The notes: a model not told the origin generated them from the letters alone. DNA of 64,000 bases from CAVRGQ01 sp963720785 (GCA_963720785.1 CAVRGQ010000009.1:62001-126000), one strand, 5' to 3'; numbered from the stretch's first letter, positions 1 to 8,996 are shown. Numbers and translations: made by a program.

Positions 1-758
1 CGTTCGCGGCAGTGGTGCCCGCCACCGACGCGAAGAGCAGGTCGACGGGTGCACCGGCGTCGAGCGCGGCCAGCTGCGTCTCCGCGTGCGCCAACACGCA
101 CGACTGCGTGGGCAGCGCCAGCGCGTCGATCAGGTCGGCGACCGTGTGCAACAACCGGGCCACCGAGGCCACCGAGTCGGTGACCGGGTTGATGCCGATC
201 ACCGCGTCACCGCAGCCGTAAAGGAGGCCGTCGAGCACCGAGGCGACGATGCCGCGCGGGTCGTCGGCCGGGTGGTTGGGCTGGATGCGCACCCCGAACA
301 CGCCGGGCCCGCCCATCGTGTTGCGGCAGCGCGTCACCGTGCGCAATTTCGCGGCCGCGACGATCAGGTCCTGGTTGCCCATCACCTTCGCGACCGCGGC
401 CGCGATCTCGGGCGTGATGCCGCGCCCCAGGGCCGCGCACGCGGCCGCGGCATCGGCGTCGAGGAGGAGCTCGCGCAACTCACCGACGGTGAGGGACGCA
501 ATCGCGGCGAAGGCCTCGCGGTCGTGGTCGGCGGCGAGGCGCGCGCTCACGTCGTCGTCGAGGGCGAGCTCCGCGCTCGGCGATCTCGCGCAGCGGCACG
601 TCCGCGAGCGCGAACTTCGCCGCCATCCGCTCGCGCTGCGAGCCGGCGGCAACACCCGCGAGCGCGTCACCCGACTTCGGTTCGTTCGCCTTCGCGAGCA
701 GCTCGCGCAGATCGGCGAAGCCGAACCGCTCGCCGCGCAGCGTCGTGGTGAACCCCAT
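1..758 (-). CDS. eutB: Ethanolamine ammonia-lyase large subunit EutB (partial, one frameshift)
   Basis: This is the heavy, catalytic subunit of the adenosylcobalamin-dependent lyase that splits ethanolamine into acetaldehyde and ammonia. The N-terminus at 758 (MGFTTTLRGERFGFADLREL) and the stretch SGDALAGVAAGSQRERMAAK match the family start. After a frame change near 571 the minus strand continues with MGGPGVFGVRIQPNHPADDP, LDGLLYGCGDAVIGINP and PTQSCVLAHAETQ, which are hallmark EutB segments of the active-site barrel. The gene runs off the left edge, so the C-terminus and the usual eutC partner are outside the window. One extra C around 570-571 is enough to explain the break, so a sequencing error is likelier than inactivation. 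A 37-nt gap separates it from the upstream gene, so the two may be co-transcribed. Confidence 0.88.
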
Positions 759-794
759 GCCCCCGCATCATCCCATGCGGGGCCGATGTCACCC

Positions 795-1631
795 TCAGCG
801 CAGCTCGTCGACGTAACGGTCGGTGCCCACCTGCGTGGGCACGAAGGCCCCCGAGAAGCGCAGCTCGCCGAGCCCACTCGCCGAGAGATCGGCGTGGTGC
901 GCCTGCAGGCGCTCGTCGGTGACGGCGCCAGGGTCGAGGTCGAGGAACCAGAGCAGGCACAGCTGACGGCCGACGCCATCGGGCGGCGCGACCGCGGGTG
1001 TGCCCTCCTGTTCGATCCGCCCCTGGGAGAACGGCACCGGCGTGAACGCGAGCACCATGCCCGCCGCCGACTTCGCCAGGTGTCCGGGCAGGTGATCCTG
1101 GAGCCACTGCTCGAGTGCGGGCAGGCTCGCCTCGTCGGGCGCGTCGACCACCTCGACGAGCAGGCCGAGGAACGACGCGTCGAGCGCGAGGTGCGGCTGC
1201 ATCGGCCCGGCGTCGCGCACGAGGCCGAAGCGGTAGTGCTGGAAGGCCGTGTAGATGTGCTCACGGTGCGGGAAGCCGCGGCCGAACGGCATGAGCGCCT
1301 TGTCCATCGCCTCGAACGACCAACGGGCGTTGTCGTCCTCGTGGCCGGCGGTGACCCAGTAGGTGGAGATGTAGCACCCCGCCTCGGGCGGGTCGGCGAG
1401 CGGCGAGCCCACCGCGGCGCGGCGGGCGCGCAAGGCCTTCGGCGCAACCCACCGGCGGCCGGCGAACGTCCACGGGCCGTGCAGCGCACCCGAGTAGAAG
1501 TGGTCGTCCTCGTACCACCGGTTGTAGGCGTGCTCGTGGCCCGGGTCGGGCTCGACCATCGTGATGAGCGCGCCACCGATGCGCACCTCGTTGGGCTGGT
1601 GCAGCGCGATCTCTGCGTACGGGTCGGTCAT
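795..1631 (-). CDS. Conserved hypothetical protein, probable dimeric alpha/beta-barrel fold
   Basis: This is an intact 278-residue soluble protein with no signal peptide or membrane segment. The ATG at 1631 follows a good ribosome binding site (GGAGGACC). Near residue 30 it has EHAYNRWYEDDHFYSGAL, the pattern seen in EthD-like and other ferredoxin-fold dimeric barrel proteins (NRWY...H). A second region near residues 205-275 could be another such repeat. No catalytic motif is evident. It lies directly upstream of eutB and downstream of an enoyl-CoA hydratase-like gene on the same strand, so a catabolic accessory role is possible. The fold assignment rests on pattern resemblance only. Confidence 0.55.
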   Translation of the reverse strand: MTDPYAEIALHQPNEVRIGGALITMVEPDPGHEHAYNRWYEDDHFYSGALHGPWTFAGRRWVAPKALRARRAAVGSPLADPPEAGCYISTYWVTAGHEDDNARWSFEAMDKALMPFGRGFPHREHIYTAFQHYRFGLVRDAGPMQPHLALDASFLGLLVEVVDAPDEASLPALEQWLQDHLPGHLAKSAAGMVLAFTPVPFSQGRIEQEGTPAVAPPDGVGRQLCLLWFLDLDPGAVTDERLQAHHADLSASGLGELRFSGAFVPTQVGTDRYVDELR

Positions 1632-1649
1632 CGTCGGTCCTCCGGTGTC

Positions 1650-2421
1650 TCAGCGGAACGAAGCGACGCGCGCTTCGGTGTCGTCGATTGCGAACGCGGT
1701 CGCGGCTTCGTAGGCCAGCCCCTCGGCGAGCCCGGTGTCGAGCGCGGCGCGGTAGAGGTCCTTCGCCGCGGCGAGCGCACCGGGGCTGTTGGCGACGATC
1801 GTCGCGGCCAACTCCGCCACCGTGTCGTCGAGCCCGGCGAGCGGCACGGCCCGCACGGCGAGCCCCCAGGCCGCGGCTTCCGTGCCGGTGAAGGTGCGCG
1901 CCGTATACGACAGCTCACGCGCACGGGCTGCGCCCACGAGCCGGATCAGTCGTTGGCTCATCCCCCACGACGCGCGCAGCCCGAACTTGGTGTGGGTGTC
2001 GGCGAGCTTCGCCTCCTCGGCCACGATCACGAGATCACACGCCAGCGCGAGCTCCAGCGCGCCGGTGAAGCAGAACCCGTTCACCTTGGCGATCGCGATC
2101 TGCGGCATCGTGGTGAGCAGGGTGGTCACGTGGCCGCGCGGGCACGTCGAGCAGGTCGCCCACGGCGCCACCCTCGAGCGACACCTGGCCCAGTGCCTTG
2201 AGGTCGACACCAGCGCTGAACGCCCGCCCGGCGCCGGTGAGCACGACCACCCGCGCCGACGGATCGGCGGCTACTCCCTCGAGCGCGTCGCCGAGGGCCT
2301 CGAGCATCGACGGAGTGAGTGCGTTCAGCGCGTCCGGCCGGTCGAGGGTGATGGTGACGACCGCGCGGCCGGCACCATCACCCGCCCGGTCGACGAGGAT
2401 TCCCGAAGCGTCGTGACTCAT
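1650..2421 (-). CDS. Enoyl-CoA hydratase/isomerase (crotonase) family protein, one frameshift
   Basis: This is a crotonase-fold acyl-CoA enzyme of about 255 residues. The N-terminal part (start ATG at 2421) carries TITLDRPDALNAL and the first oxyanion-hole segment AFSAGVDLKAL. After a frame change near 2137 the protein continues with NGFCFTGALELALACDL, the second oxyanion region, and GLRASWGMSQRLIRLVG. The first hydratase glutamate has a counterpart in GALELA. The second, usually in a PE.xLG context, is replaced in THTKFGL, so hydratase activity is uncertain and another crotonase reaction is possible. A single-base indel explains the break. The 14-base element GTGCAATGCTGCGG sits just before the start and recurs before the LLM gene at 5576. 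Confidence 0.85.
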
Positions 2422-2423
2422 CG

Positions 2424-2437
2424 CCGCAGCATTGCAC
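2424..2437 (-). promoter_or_regulatory. Shared upstream element (copy 1)
   Basis: The minus-strand sequence GTGCAATGCTGCGG lies 2 nt upstream of the crotonase start at 2421. An identical 14-base copy is found at 5612-5625 upstream of the LLM oxidoreductase. The CAATGC core could serve as a -10 region giving a leaderless or nearly leaderless transcript. The identity is seen directly; the function is inferred. Confidence 0.35.
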
Positions 2438-2451
2438 GCCGCGGAGGCGGG

Positions 2452-2751
2452 TCAACGCTTCGACTTCCCCTTCGGCTTCGTCTTCTTGCCCTTCGTCGAC
2501 CTCCCGTTGGCACCCAGCTTGCGCCAGGAGTCCTCGGAGACCTCCACGTCGAAGCGCTTCGCCGCCTTCAGGATGCGCTTCCACGCCCGGTCACGATCGG
2601 CGTTCGAGACGTCCTGCACCTGGTCGAAGCGGGAGATGGCGTTGCGCACGTGCTTCGCGTCGACGAGCGGCTCCTTGCGCTGCTCGCGGAACGCGAAGTC
2701 CTTGTCGGGGAGCCGGTTCTTCTGGGCCGTGCTCAGCCCGGACCCGCTCAC
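2452..2751 (-). CDS. Small conserved basic protein (possibly DUF6582-like)
   Basis: This 99-residue cytoplasmic protein has a lysine-rich C-terminal tail (TKGKKTKPKGKSKR). The body contains RLPDKDFAFREQRKEPLVDA and HVRNAISRFDQV, a pattern I recall from small actinobacterial proteins of unknown function; I name DUF6582 only tentatively. The GTG start at 2751 overlaps the stop codon of the upstream PRC-barrel gene by 4 nt (GTGA), so the two are translationally coupled. The basic tail suggests nucleic-acid or membrane-surface contact. No enzymatic motif is visible. Confidence 0.55.
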   Translation of the reverse strand: MSGSGLSTAQKNRLPDKDFAFREQRKEPLVDAKHVRNAISRFDQVQDVSNADRDRAWKRILKAAKRFDVEVSEDSWRKLGANGRSTKGKKTKPKGKSKR

Positions 2752-3122
2752 CGGTCGCTGGGCGAACCGACGTGCGGCCGGTAGTAGTCACCGACCTCGT
2801 CGTGGTAGCCGCGCTCGTCGGTGGCGTGGCGTTCCTCGTCGTGGTCGGGCGCCGACTTCACCTGTTCCTTGGTGAGCGACAGGTACACCTTCTGTTCGTC
2901 GCCGTCGATGCGCTGCACGGCGGCGGCGGGGATCATGCGCTTCTTGCCGAAGATCCAGAAGCCCGTGTCGACCACGAGGCAGCTCGACGACGGCTCGTAG
3001 GTCGCCTCGTCCACCTTGCCGATGTGGCCGTCGGCGGCCTCGACCCCGAAGCCGGTGATGTCGGGCAGCTGCGCAGCTTCGGCCGGACCGTACAGATCGA
3101 CGCGATACGAGTAGATCTCCAT
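2748..3122 (-). CDS. PRC-barrel domain protein
   Basis: This is a soluble protein of 124 residues. A longer frame runs to 3155, but the ATG at 3122 has a ribosome binding site (GAGAGGAG) at the right distance and begins at the conserved MEIYSYRVDLYG. The central part (GFGVEAADGHIGKVDEATYE, then VVDTGFWIFGKKRMIPAAAV) is a PRC-barrel, a small beta-barrel found in photosynthetic reaction-centre H subunits, RimM and stress proteins. The C-terminal third is charged and His-rich (HDEERHATDERGYHDEVGDY). It is coupled to the small basic protein downstream. A role in general stress or scaffolding is the usual guess for stand-alone PRC-barrels. Confidence 0.7.
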   Translation of the reverse strand: MEIYSYRVDLYGPAEAAQLPDITGFGVEAADGHIGKVDEATYEPSSSCLVVDTGFWIFGKKRMIPAAAVQRIDGDEQKVYLSLTKEQVKSAPDHDEERHATDERGYHDEVGDYYRPHVGSPSDR

Positions 3123-3192
3123 GACCGCTCCTCTCGACGGACGCCCCTCGGACACCGTCGGGATACCCGCGATCGAGATCCCGGAACCGCGC

Positions 3193-3627
3193 TCAGGCCT
3201 TGCGGCCGCGCTGCATCAGCGTGACGTTGAAGCCGAACCACTGCTCGGGGTCGAGCACCAACTGGTACACGGCCGACGCGGCCTCGGACGCGTTCCCCTT
3301 CGTCGAGTCGTACTCGAAGCGAATGCGGTAGCCCTTGCTCGTGACGTACTCACGCGCCTCGTCGATGTCGGCGACCTCGAACACGAGGGGCCCGATCTGG
3401 CCGGGTCCGTGCTCCGCGAGCTTCTGGCCGAACGGGCCTTCGCCGTTCACCGGCGCGACGAACTCCACGCCACCGTCGAAGTCGGTCGCCGACAACACCG
3501 GTACGCCCTCGATCGCGTGCGGCTCCGGCAGGTTGCGCCCGAGCATCTCGTTGAACTGCCGCACCGCATCGTGGATCTGGTCCTCGGCGACGACGAGCTC
3601 GACCCGGTTGAACCCGATGATCTCCAT
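3193..3627 (-). CDS. VOC (glyoxalase/bleomycin-resistance) superfamily protein
   Basis: This 144-residue protein has paired beta-alpha-beta-beta-beta modules. It opens with MEIIGFNRVELVVAEDQIHD, and the second half has IGPLVFEVADIDEAREYVTS, the typical VOC module start. A hydrophobic-aromatic end (PEQWFGFNVTLMQ) closes it. VOC proteins are metal-dependent lyases, dioxygenases or isomerases. The canonical metal His/Glu positions are not obvious here, so the substrate is unknown. The ATG at 3627 follows GGAGCA. It sits in a minus-strand run with an SDR and an LLM oxidoreductase, which suggests small-molecule catabolism. Confidence 0.72.
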   Translation of the reverse strand: MEIIGFNRVELVVAEDQIHDAVRQFNEMLGRNLPEPHAIEGVPVLSATDFDGGVEFVAPVNGEGPFGQKLAEHGPGQIGPLVFEVADIDEAREYVTSKGYRIRFEYDSTKGNASEAASAVYQLVLDPEQWFGFNVTLMQRGRKA

Positions 3628-3644
3628 GCCTGCTCCGTTCCTGT

Positions 3645-4418
3645 TCACCAGGTGAGGGCGCGGGCGCCGCCACCGTTCACCACGACCGTCTGCCCGTTCA
3701 CGTAGCGCGCCGCGTCGGACGCGAGGAACACCACGACGTCGGCGATGTCCTCGGGGGTGCACACCCTCCCGGCGGCAGCCGACGCGGCGAACTGAGCGAG
3801 CCGGTCGTCGTCGAACAGCTCCTTCGTGCCCTCGGTGAGCACGAATCCGGGCGCGACCGCGTTGCTGCGGATGCCCTCGGCGCCGTGGATCGTCGCGGTG
3901 TACATCGTGAAGGTCTCGAGCGCGGCCTTGCACGACCCGTACGCGATCCGACTGCCGGTCGCGGAGCGCGCCGCACCCGACGACGTGTTCACGATCGCAC
4001 CCCCACCCCGCTCGCGCATCGCGGGGATCGCGTGCCGGCACCCGTAGGCCGCGGCCATCACGATCACCCGGTACGTGTCGAGCCACACGTCGTCGGGCGT
4101 ACCCACTGCGTCGGTGTCGGCCGCCGAGCTGGTGACCGCGTTGTTGTGCAGCACGTCGAGCCCACCGAAGCGCGCCACCGCCGTCGCCACCAGCGCGGCG
4201 ACGTCGTCCTCGACGGTCACGTCGGCACGCTGCGCCACCGCGCGATCACCCAGGGTCGCGGCCACCTCCGCGGCACCATCGCCGTCGAGATCGCCGAGTA
4301 CCACTGCGGCGCCTTCGGCCACCATCAGCCGCGCGGTCGCCGCGCCGATCCCCTGCGCGGCACCGGTGACGACCGCGACCGTGCCCTCGAGCCGTCCGGT
4401 CCCGAGTCCGCCGCTCAT
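3645..4418 (-). CDS. Short-chain dehydrogenase/reductase (SDR), classical
   Basis: This is an NAD(P)-dependent oxidoreductase of 257 residues with a Rossmann fold. It shows the cofactor motif VVTGAAQGIGAATAR near residue 13, DLDGDG at the end of beta2, LHNNAV (the NNAG position), and the catalytic Ser in NTSSGAARSATG with YGSCK as the YxxxK pair. NGQTVVVNGGGA ends the fold as in typical members. The ATG at 4418 overlaps the stop of the upstream LLM gene by 4 nt (ATGA), indicating co-translation. The substrate is not predictable. An open frame can be read through from the LLM gene, but this is an artefact of the frameshift there. Confidence 0.9.
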   Translation of the reverse strand: MSGGLGTGRLEGTVAVVTGAAQGIGAATARLMVAEGAAVVLGDLDGDGAAEVAATLGDRAVAQRADVTVEDDVAALVATAVARFGGLDVLHNNAVTSSAADTDAVGTPDDVWLDTYRVIVMAAAYGCRHAIPAMRERGGGAIVNTSSGAARSATGSRIAYGSCKAALETFTMYTATIHGAEGIRSNAVAPGFVLTEGTKELFDDDRLAQFAASAAAGRVCTPEDIADVVVFLASDAARYVNGQTVVVNGGGARALTW

Positions 4419-5576
4419 GCGGAGGCGGCCGTTCCGATCGATGGGCCGAGCGTGGCCGGGTTGATCGGCGTATCCATCTCGTGCACCGCGGGCAGTACCT
4501 TCTCGGCGAAGAGTCGCAGGCTGCGTTCCGCCTTCTCCGGTGGCATCCCGCCGTAGAAGAAGTGGAGCACCAACTTGCCGAGACTCGCGGTCCACTGCAC
4601 CCGCTGGATGCACTCGATGATCTGCTCGGGGGTGCCGATCGGCTGCGTGGTGCGGTGCCGGTCGACGATGCCGTCGCCCACCTCGATGTCGGCCGACTGC
4701 ATCGTGAGGTAGTGCTCCATGCCCTTGACGCCCTCGAAGCCCGGGTTGTTCCACTCGAAGTAGTGGTGCTGGACCGCGCGCATCTGGTTGCCGTAGTACT
4801 GCCAGCCCTCCTCGGCCTCCTCCTCGGTCTCCGCGCAGTACATCCACAGCAGCGTGGTGGGCTGGTCGGGCGGGAGGCCCTGCTCGGCGCGGATGCCGTT
4901 GAAGCGCGCGACCTTCGCCGACATGCGCTCGGCGTCGTCGTCGGCCACGAACATCTGTCCGAACCCGTGCTCGGCCGCAAGGCGTGACGACACGTCGCTC
5001 GATCCACGCGACGCGGATCTCGCGCGTGAGCTCGCCCTTGTGGCGCGCCTGGGGCCGGATCGTGGTGGGCGGCACCTGGAACACGTCACCGGTGTACTCG
5101 AAGCGCTCGGCGCCGTCGGCGGCCTGCAGGATGTCGACGATCTCGTAGAAATACTGGTGCGACTGCTCCTGCGGCACGCCGAGCGACGCGTACTCATGGG
5201 GCGCGATGCCGCGCCCGAGGCCGAGGTGCAGCCGGCGCCCCTGGAGCAGCACGTCGAGCATCGACAGCTCCGAGGCGAGGCGCACCGGGTTCCACCACGG
5301 CACCACCACCACGGCGGTGCCCACGTCGACCCGCTGTGTGCGCCCAGCCCAGTAGGCGAGGTACTGCAACGGGTTCGGTTGCATGGAGTAGGCGGACCCG
5401 TAGTGCTCGGTGGCCCAGATCGAGTCGAAGCCGAGCGGCTCCACCAACTCTCCGAGGCGCAGCGTGTGGTCGAACTGCACCGGATCGGGGATGTCGGGGC
5501 CGCGGGAGTAGTCACCGGCCAGGAGGCGCGGCCAGTCGGCCTGGTTGTAGCCGGTCACCATCACACCGCAGTGCAT
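4415..5576 (-). CDS. LLM-class flavin/F420-dependent oxidoreductase, one frameshift
   Basis: This is a luciferase-like monooxygenase-fold protein of about 386 residues. The N-terminal half (ATG at 5576 after GGGGA) has GFDSIWATEHYGSAYS, VGTAVVVVPWWNPVRLA and HLGLGRGIAPHEYASLG, the flavin or F420 binding barrel. Near 5000 the frame changes (IRVAWIER ends one frame) and the protein resumes with LAAEHGFGQMFVADDD, YFEWNNPGFEGVKGMEHY and GTPEQIIECIQRVQ. Members act as monooxygenases or F420-dependent reductases on diverse substrates; this one cannot be assigned. It is coupled to the downstream SDR. Confidence 0.85.
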
Positions 5577-5761
5577 CGCTTCCCCATTCGTCCGTGCGTC
5601 ATGGTCGCGGTCCGCAGCATTGCACCCGCTATGCGTCGCCGCCAGAAGACCTGGGTCCGAGTGCCCTGTCCGGAGAGTGGGCAGATGGGCACAATAGGTG
5701 TGCCACACGAACGGGGGCAGCTTTCGCATCGTGGTGCACATCGACGACGACGGAGCGTGAA
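5577..5761. promoter_or_regulatory. Divergent intergenic region between the LLM and GGDEF-EAL genes
   Basis: These 185 nt separate two divergently transcribed genes, so promoters for both should lie here. Besides the shared element at 5612-5625, there is an imperfect inverted repeat at 5688-5704 (GGCACA, 5 nt, TGTGCC) on the side of the GGDEF-EAL gene, which could be an operator. I cannot identify a clear -35/-10 pair for the plus-strand gene. Confidence 0.35.
5612..5625 (-). promoter_or_regulatory. Shared upstream element (copy 2)
   Basis: The minus-strand GTGCAATGCTGCGG lies 36-49 nt upstream of the LLM start at 5576. It is identical to the element before the crotonase gene at 2421. It may be a promoter core or a regulator site common to these two catabolic genes. 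Confidence 0.35.
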
Positions 5762-8215
5762 GTGGAATCGCAGCCCTTGGGTCTGGGTGCGGAACAGTGG
5801 GCGGCGTTCGCGCAGGCGCTCGACGTGCCGATGCTCGTGTTCGAGCCGCGCCGCGACGCCGCCGGCGCACTCCTCGACCTCGTGGTCGTCGACGCCAATC
5901 CTGCCGCGCTCACGCAGACCGGGGCCACGCGCGACGAGCTCCTCGGCAAGCACCTCCGCGAGGCGTTCTTCATCCCCGACGACGAGCGCCTCACCCGCTT
6001 CTTCGCTGCGGTCGAAGCCGGCCAGGTCGCAGTGCGCTACCCGTACCGGGTGGAGGACCTCGAGGGGAAGGTCCGCTCGTTCGACACCGTGCTGACCGCG
6101 TTCGACGGATTCGTCGGTCTCGCGTGGCTCGACCTCACCGAGATGGAGCGCGCCCGCGAGGCGCTCGCCTCGGACGAGTCCCACTTCCGCATCCTCGCCG
6201 AGCATGCGTCCGACGTCGTCTACGAGATCGACGGCGCCGGCTTGGTCCGCTGGATCTCACCGTCGGTCGCTCGCGAGCTGGGGTGGACGCCCGAGGAACT
6301 GCTCGGCCGGCCGTCGCTCGACCTCATCCACGCCGACGACCGCGGCGCGGCGCGGCGCGCCCGGGCCGAACGCGAGGCCGGGCGGGCGCCGGATCTCCTC
6401 GAGGTGCGGTACCTGACCCGCCACGGCGACTCACGTTGGATGTCGGTCCGGGCCGACGTGGTCGAGGCCGACGGCAACGGGCACATCGTGGTGGCGCTCC
6501 GCAACATCGATGCCGAACGGCACGGGCGCGATGCTCTCGCGACCAGCGAAGCACGGTTCCGGATGCTCGCGGAGAACGCCTCCGACGTGATCGTGGAGTT
6601 CGACGGTGACCAGATCTGCCGGTGGATCTCGCCGTCGGTCGAGTGGATCCTCGGTTGGCGTCCCGACGAGCTCGTCGGCGACACCCTCGTCGCCCTCGCC
6701 CATCCCTCGGAGCAGGTCGCGTTGCTCGAATCGTGGGTGCGGCTCTTCGAATCCCGCCAACCGCAGGAGGTGCAGTTCCGGGTACGGGCCAGTGACGGCA
6801 CCTACCGCTGGGTCCTCGGCCGTACGCGCCCCCGCCTCGACGACGACGACAACGTGATCGGCGCGTTCTCCAGCTTCACCGACATCGACGACGCGGTGCG
6901 GGCCAGCCAGGAGTACGCGCATGCGGCCCGGCACGACTCACTCACCGGCCTCGCCAACCGCGCCGGCCTGCTCGACGAGATCGACCGCGCCCTTGCCAGC
7001 GACCGGCGCGCCGGTGCCGCCACCGCCGTGCTCGTGATCGACCTCGACCACTTCAAGGACGTCAACGACAGCCTCGGTCACCCCGTCGGCGACCGGCTCC
7101 TGACGGCCGCCGCACAGCGACTCCGCGACTGCGTGCGCGCCGGTGAGTTCCTGGCTCGCCCGGGTGGCGACGAGTTCACCGTGGTGATCCGCAACATCGA
7201 CGACGTGTCGTCGGCCACGCAGGTCGCGCAACGCATCATCGACGCGTTCCGGCCGCCATTCGTGTTCTCCGACACGGAGATGTTCACGACTGCGAGCGTG
7301 GGGGTCGTGATCGCCGAAGCCGGCGACGGCTCCGTCACCCCCGACACGCTGCTGCGCGACGGGGACAGCGCGCTGTACCACGCGAAGGAGCACGGACGCG
7401 ACCGCTGGTCGATGTTCAACACCGAGCTGCGCGACTCGCTCGAGGAACGCCTCCACCTCGAGCGGGAGCTGCGCGGCGCGCTCGAGACCGACCAGTTCGC
7501 GCTCTACTACCAGCCGGAGTTCGACCTCACCACCGGCGCGCTCAGCGGTGTCGAGGCCCTCCTCCGGTGGCACCACCCGTCGGGTGAGCTCTACCCCGCG
7601 GCGCGGTTCATCGAGGTCGCCGAGGCCACCGGCCTGATCCTCCAGCTCGGCGCGTGGGCACTGCGCACCGCGTGCCGCCAGGCGGCCGAGTGGGCCATCC
7701 GCTACCCCGATCGCCCGATCGTGACCCGCTTCAACATCTCCGCACTCCAACTGTCGGAGAACCGACTGCTCGACGAGCTCGACGCCGTGCTGCGCGAGAC
7801 CGAGATGCCCGCGGGTCGCCTGTGTGTGGAGATCACCGAGACCGCGCTGCTGCGTTCCACCCACCTGGTCTCGGAGAACCTCGAGGGTCTGCGCCGCCGC
7901 GGACTGTGCCTCGCGTTCGACGACTTCGGGGCCGGGGCGTCGTCGCTGGCCTCGTTGCGCGACTTCCCCGTCGACCGCCTCACCCTCGACCGCGAGTTCG
8001 TGGCCGACATCACCACCGACGAGCTCGACCGCAACATCGTCGCCGGCGTGCTCGCCCTCGCCCAACGGCTCTCGTTGCCCGTCACCGCGGGCGGTGTGGA
8101 ACGCATCGAGCAGGCGGAGCTGCTTGCCGCGCTCGGCTGTCAGCGGGCGCAGGGCTTCCTCTACGCGCCGGCGCTCCCCGCCGCGCAGATCGACGAGTTG
8201 CTCGGCGCCCCGTGA
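5762..8215 (+). CDS. Triple PAS - GGDEF - degenerate EAL cyclic-di-GMP protein
   Basis: This intact 817-residue signalling protein starts at GTG 5762. Three PAS modules lie at about residues 10-130, 138-255 (SHFRILAEHASDVVYEIDG) and 261-385 (ARFRMLAENASDVIVEFDG). They are followed by a GGDEF domain (DSLTGLANRAG; RPGGDEF near residue 468) and an EAL domain from about residue 580 (GVEALLRW, NISALQL, EITETALL, DDFGAGASSL). The GGDEF signature is intact, so diguanylate cyclase activity is plausible, but the inhibitory I-site reads RAGE instead of RxxD. In the EAL domain the catalytic lysine (usually LKID) is LTLD, and the metal glutamate of AEGVE is replaced in TAGGVE. I infer a cyclase or c-di-GMP sensor without phosphodiesterase activity. 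No membrane segment or signal peptide is seen, so it should be cytosolic. Confidence 0.9.
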   Translation: MESQPLGLGAEQWAAFAQALDVPMLVFEPRRDAAGALLDLVVVDANPAALTQTGATRDELLGKHLREAFFIPDDERLTRFFAAVEAGQVAVRYPYRVEDLEGKVRSFDTVLTAFDGFVGLAWLDLTEMERAREALASDESHFRILAEHASDVVYEIDGAGLVRWISPSVARELGWTPEELLGRPSLDLIHADDRGAARRARAEREAGRAPDLLEVRYLTRHGDSRWMSVRADVVEADGNGHIVVALRNIDAERHGRDALATSEARFRMLAENASDVIVEFDGDQICRWISPSVEWILGWRPDELVGDTLVALAHPSEQVALLESWVRLFESRQPQEVQFRVRASDGTYRWVLGRTRPRLDDDDNVIGAFSSFTDIDDAVRASQEYAHAARHDSLTGLANRAGLLDEIDRALASDRRAGAATAVLVIDLDHFKDVNDSLGHPVGDRLLTAAAQRLRDCVRAGEFLARPGGDEFTVVIRNIDDVSSATQVAQRIIDAFRPPFVFSDTEMFTTASVGVVIAEAGDGSVTPDTLLRDGDSALYHAKEHGRDRWSMFNTELRDSLEERLHLERELRGALETDQFALYYQPEFDLTTGALSGVEALLRWHHPSGELYPAARFIEVAEATGLILQLGAWALRTACRQAAEWAIRYPDRPIVTRFNISALQLSENRLLDELDAVLRETEMPAGRLCVEITETALLRSTHLVSENLEGLRRRGLCLAFDDFGAGASSLASLRDFPVDRLTLDREFVADITTDELDRNIVAGVLALAQRLSLPVTAGGVERIEQAELLAALGCQRAQGFLYAPALPAAQIDELLGAP

Positions 8216-8996
8216 TCACCTGCCGGTGAACGTGGGCGCCTCGCCGGTCATCATCGCCCGGATCGCCGCGTTGCTGTCGGCCGAGCCGAGCGCCGCGACC
8301 ACCAGCTCGTTCTCGAGATCGAGATGCGCGGCAAGGTCGAACGGCTGGTCGGTGAGCGCCATGAGTCGCTTGGTCTGCCGCGCCGCGATCGGCGCGGCGC
8401 TCGCGAGCAGCCCGCCGTACTCGAGCAGACGGGCATCGAGGTCGTCGTCGCTGGCGACCACCTCGCTCACGATGCCGAGCGCGAGCGCCTCGGACGCATG
8501 CACCGTGCGCCCTTCCAACATGAAGCGCATGGCCTTCTCGTAGCCGATCGCCCGCGGCAACGTGAGGGTCAGGCCGAGGTCGGGCGACACCGCGATCGCG
8601 CGTGTACCCCGGATGGAACCGTGCCGACGGCGCCGCGATGCGGATGTCGGCGTTGAGCGCGATCGACATCCCGCCTCCCACTGCCACGCCGTTCACGCCC
8701 ACGACGATGGGTTTCTCGCACTCGACCCGCATCAGCACGGTGAGATGACCTCGGGGCGCATCGCCTTCTTCGGGCGGGGCGCTCTTCGGCGGATCGGCGA
8801 AGTCGAGCCCCGCGCAGAACCCATCGCCGTTGCCGGTGAGGGCGACGGCCCACACGTCGTCGTCGGTGGCCGCGACCCGCAACTCACGGTGCAGCGCATC
8901 CATCAGCGCGCCGTTGAGCGCGTTCTTCTTGTCGGGCCGGTTCATGCGCAGCACGCGCAAGCGGCCCTCGTCCTGCACTTCCAGTGCGTCGGTCAT
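8216..8996 (-). CDS. Enoyl-CoA hydratase/isomerase family protein, one frameshift
   Basis: This is a second crotonase-fold protein, about 260 residues. The start at 8996 gives LEVQDEGRLRVLRMNRPDKK and the oxyanion segment GFCAGLDFADPP. GVNGVAVGGGMSIALNADIR is the second conserved block, followed by ARFHPGYTR. The frame changes near 8600, and SPDLGLTLTLPRAIGYEKAM, LGIVSEVV and AARQTKRLM complete the fold. The second block has GGGMSIAL, so the usual first catalytic glutamate (GGGcEla) is a serine. Acyl-CoA isomerase or a non-hydratase activity is therefore possible. Its stop codon abuts that of the convergent GGDEF-EAL gene (TGA then TCA), leaving no room for a terminator. Confidence 0.85.

Noticed and set aside
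249..2201. 650-codon open frame on the plus strand across eutB and the crotonase gene
   Set aside because: It is antisense to genes with clear family motifs, is rich in Arg/Ala/Gly with no domain, and is the kind of long open frame expected opposite GC-rich coding sequence.
3645..5870. Apparent 741-residue LLM-SDR fusion protein
   Set aside because: The middle is an out-of-frame Arg-rich stretch. A single indel near 5000 explains it, and the corrected LLM gene ends in an ATGA overlap with the SDR start.
8213..8218. TGATCA palindrome as a regulatory or restriction-related signal
   Set aside because: It is simply the two abutting convergent stop codons (TGA and the complement of TGA).
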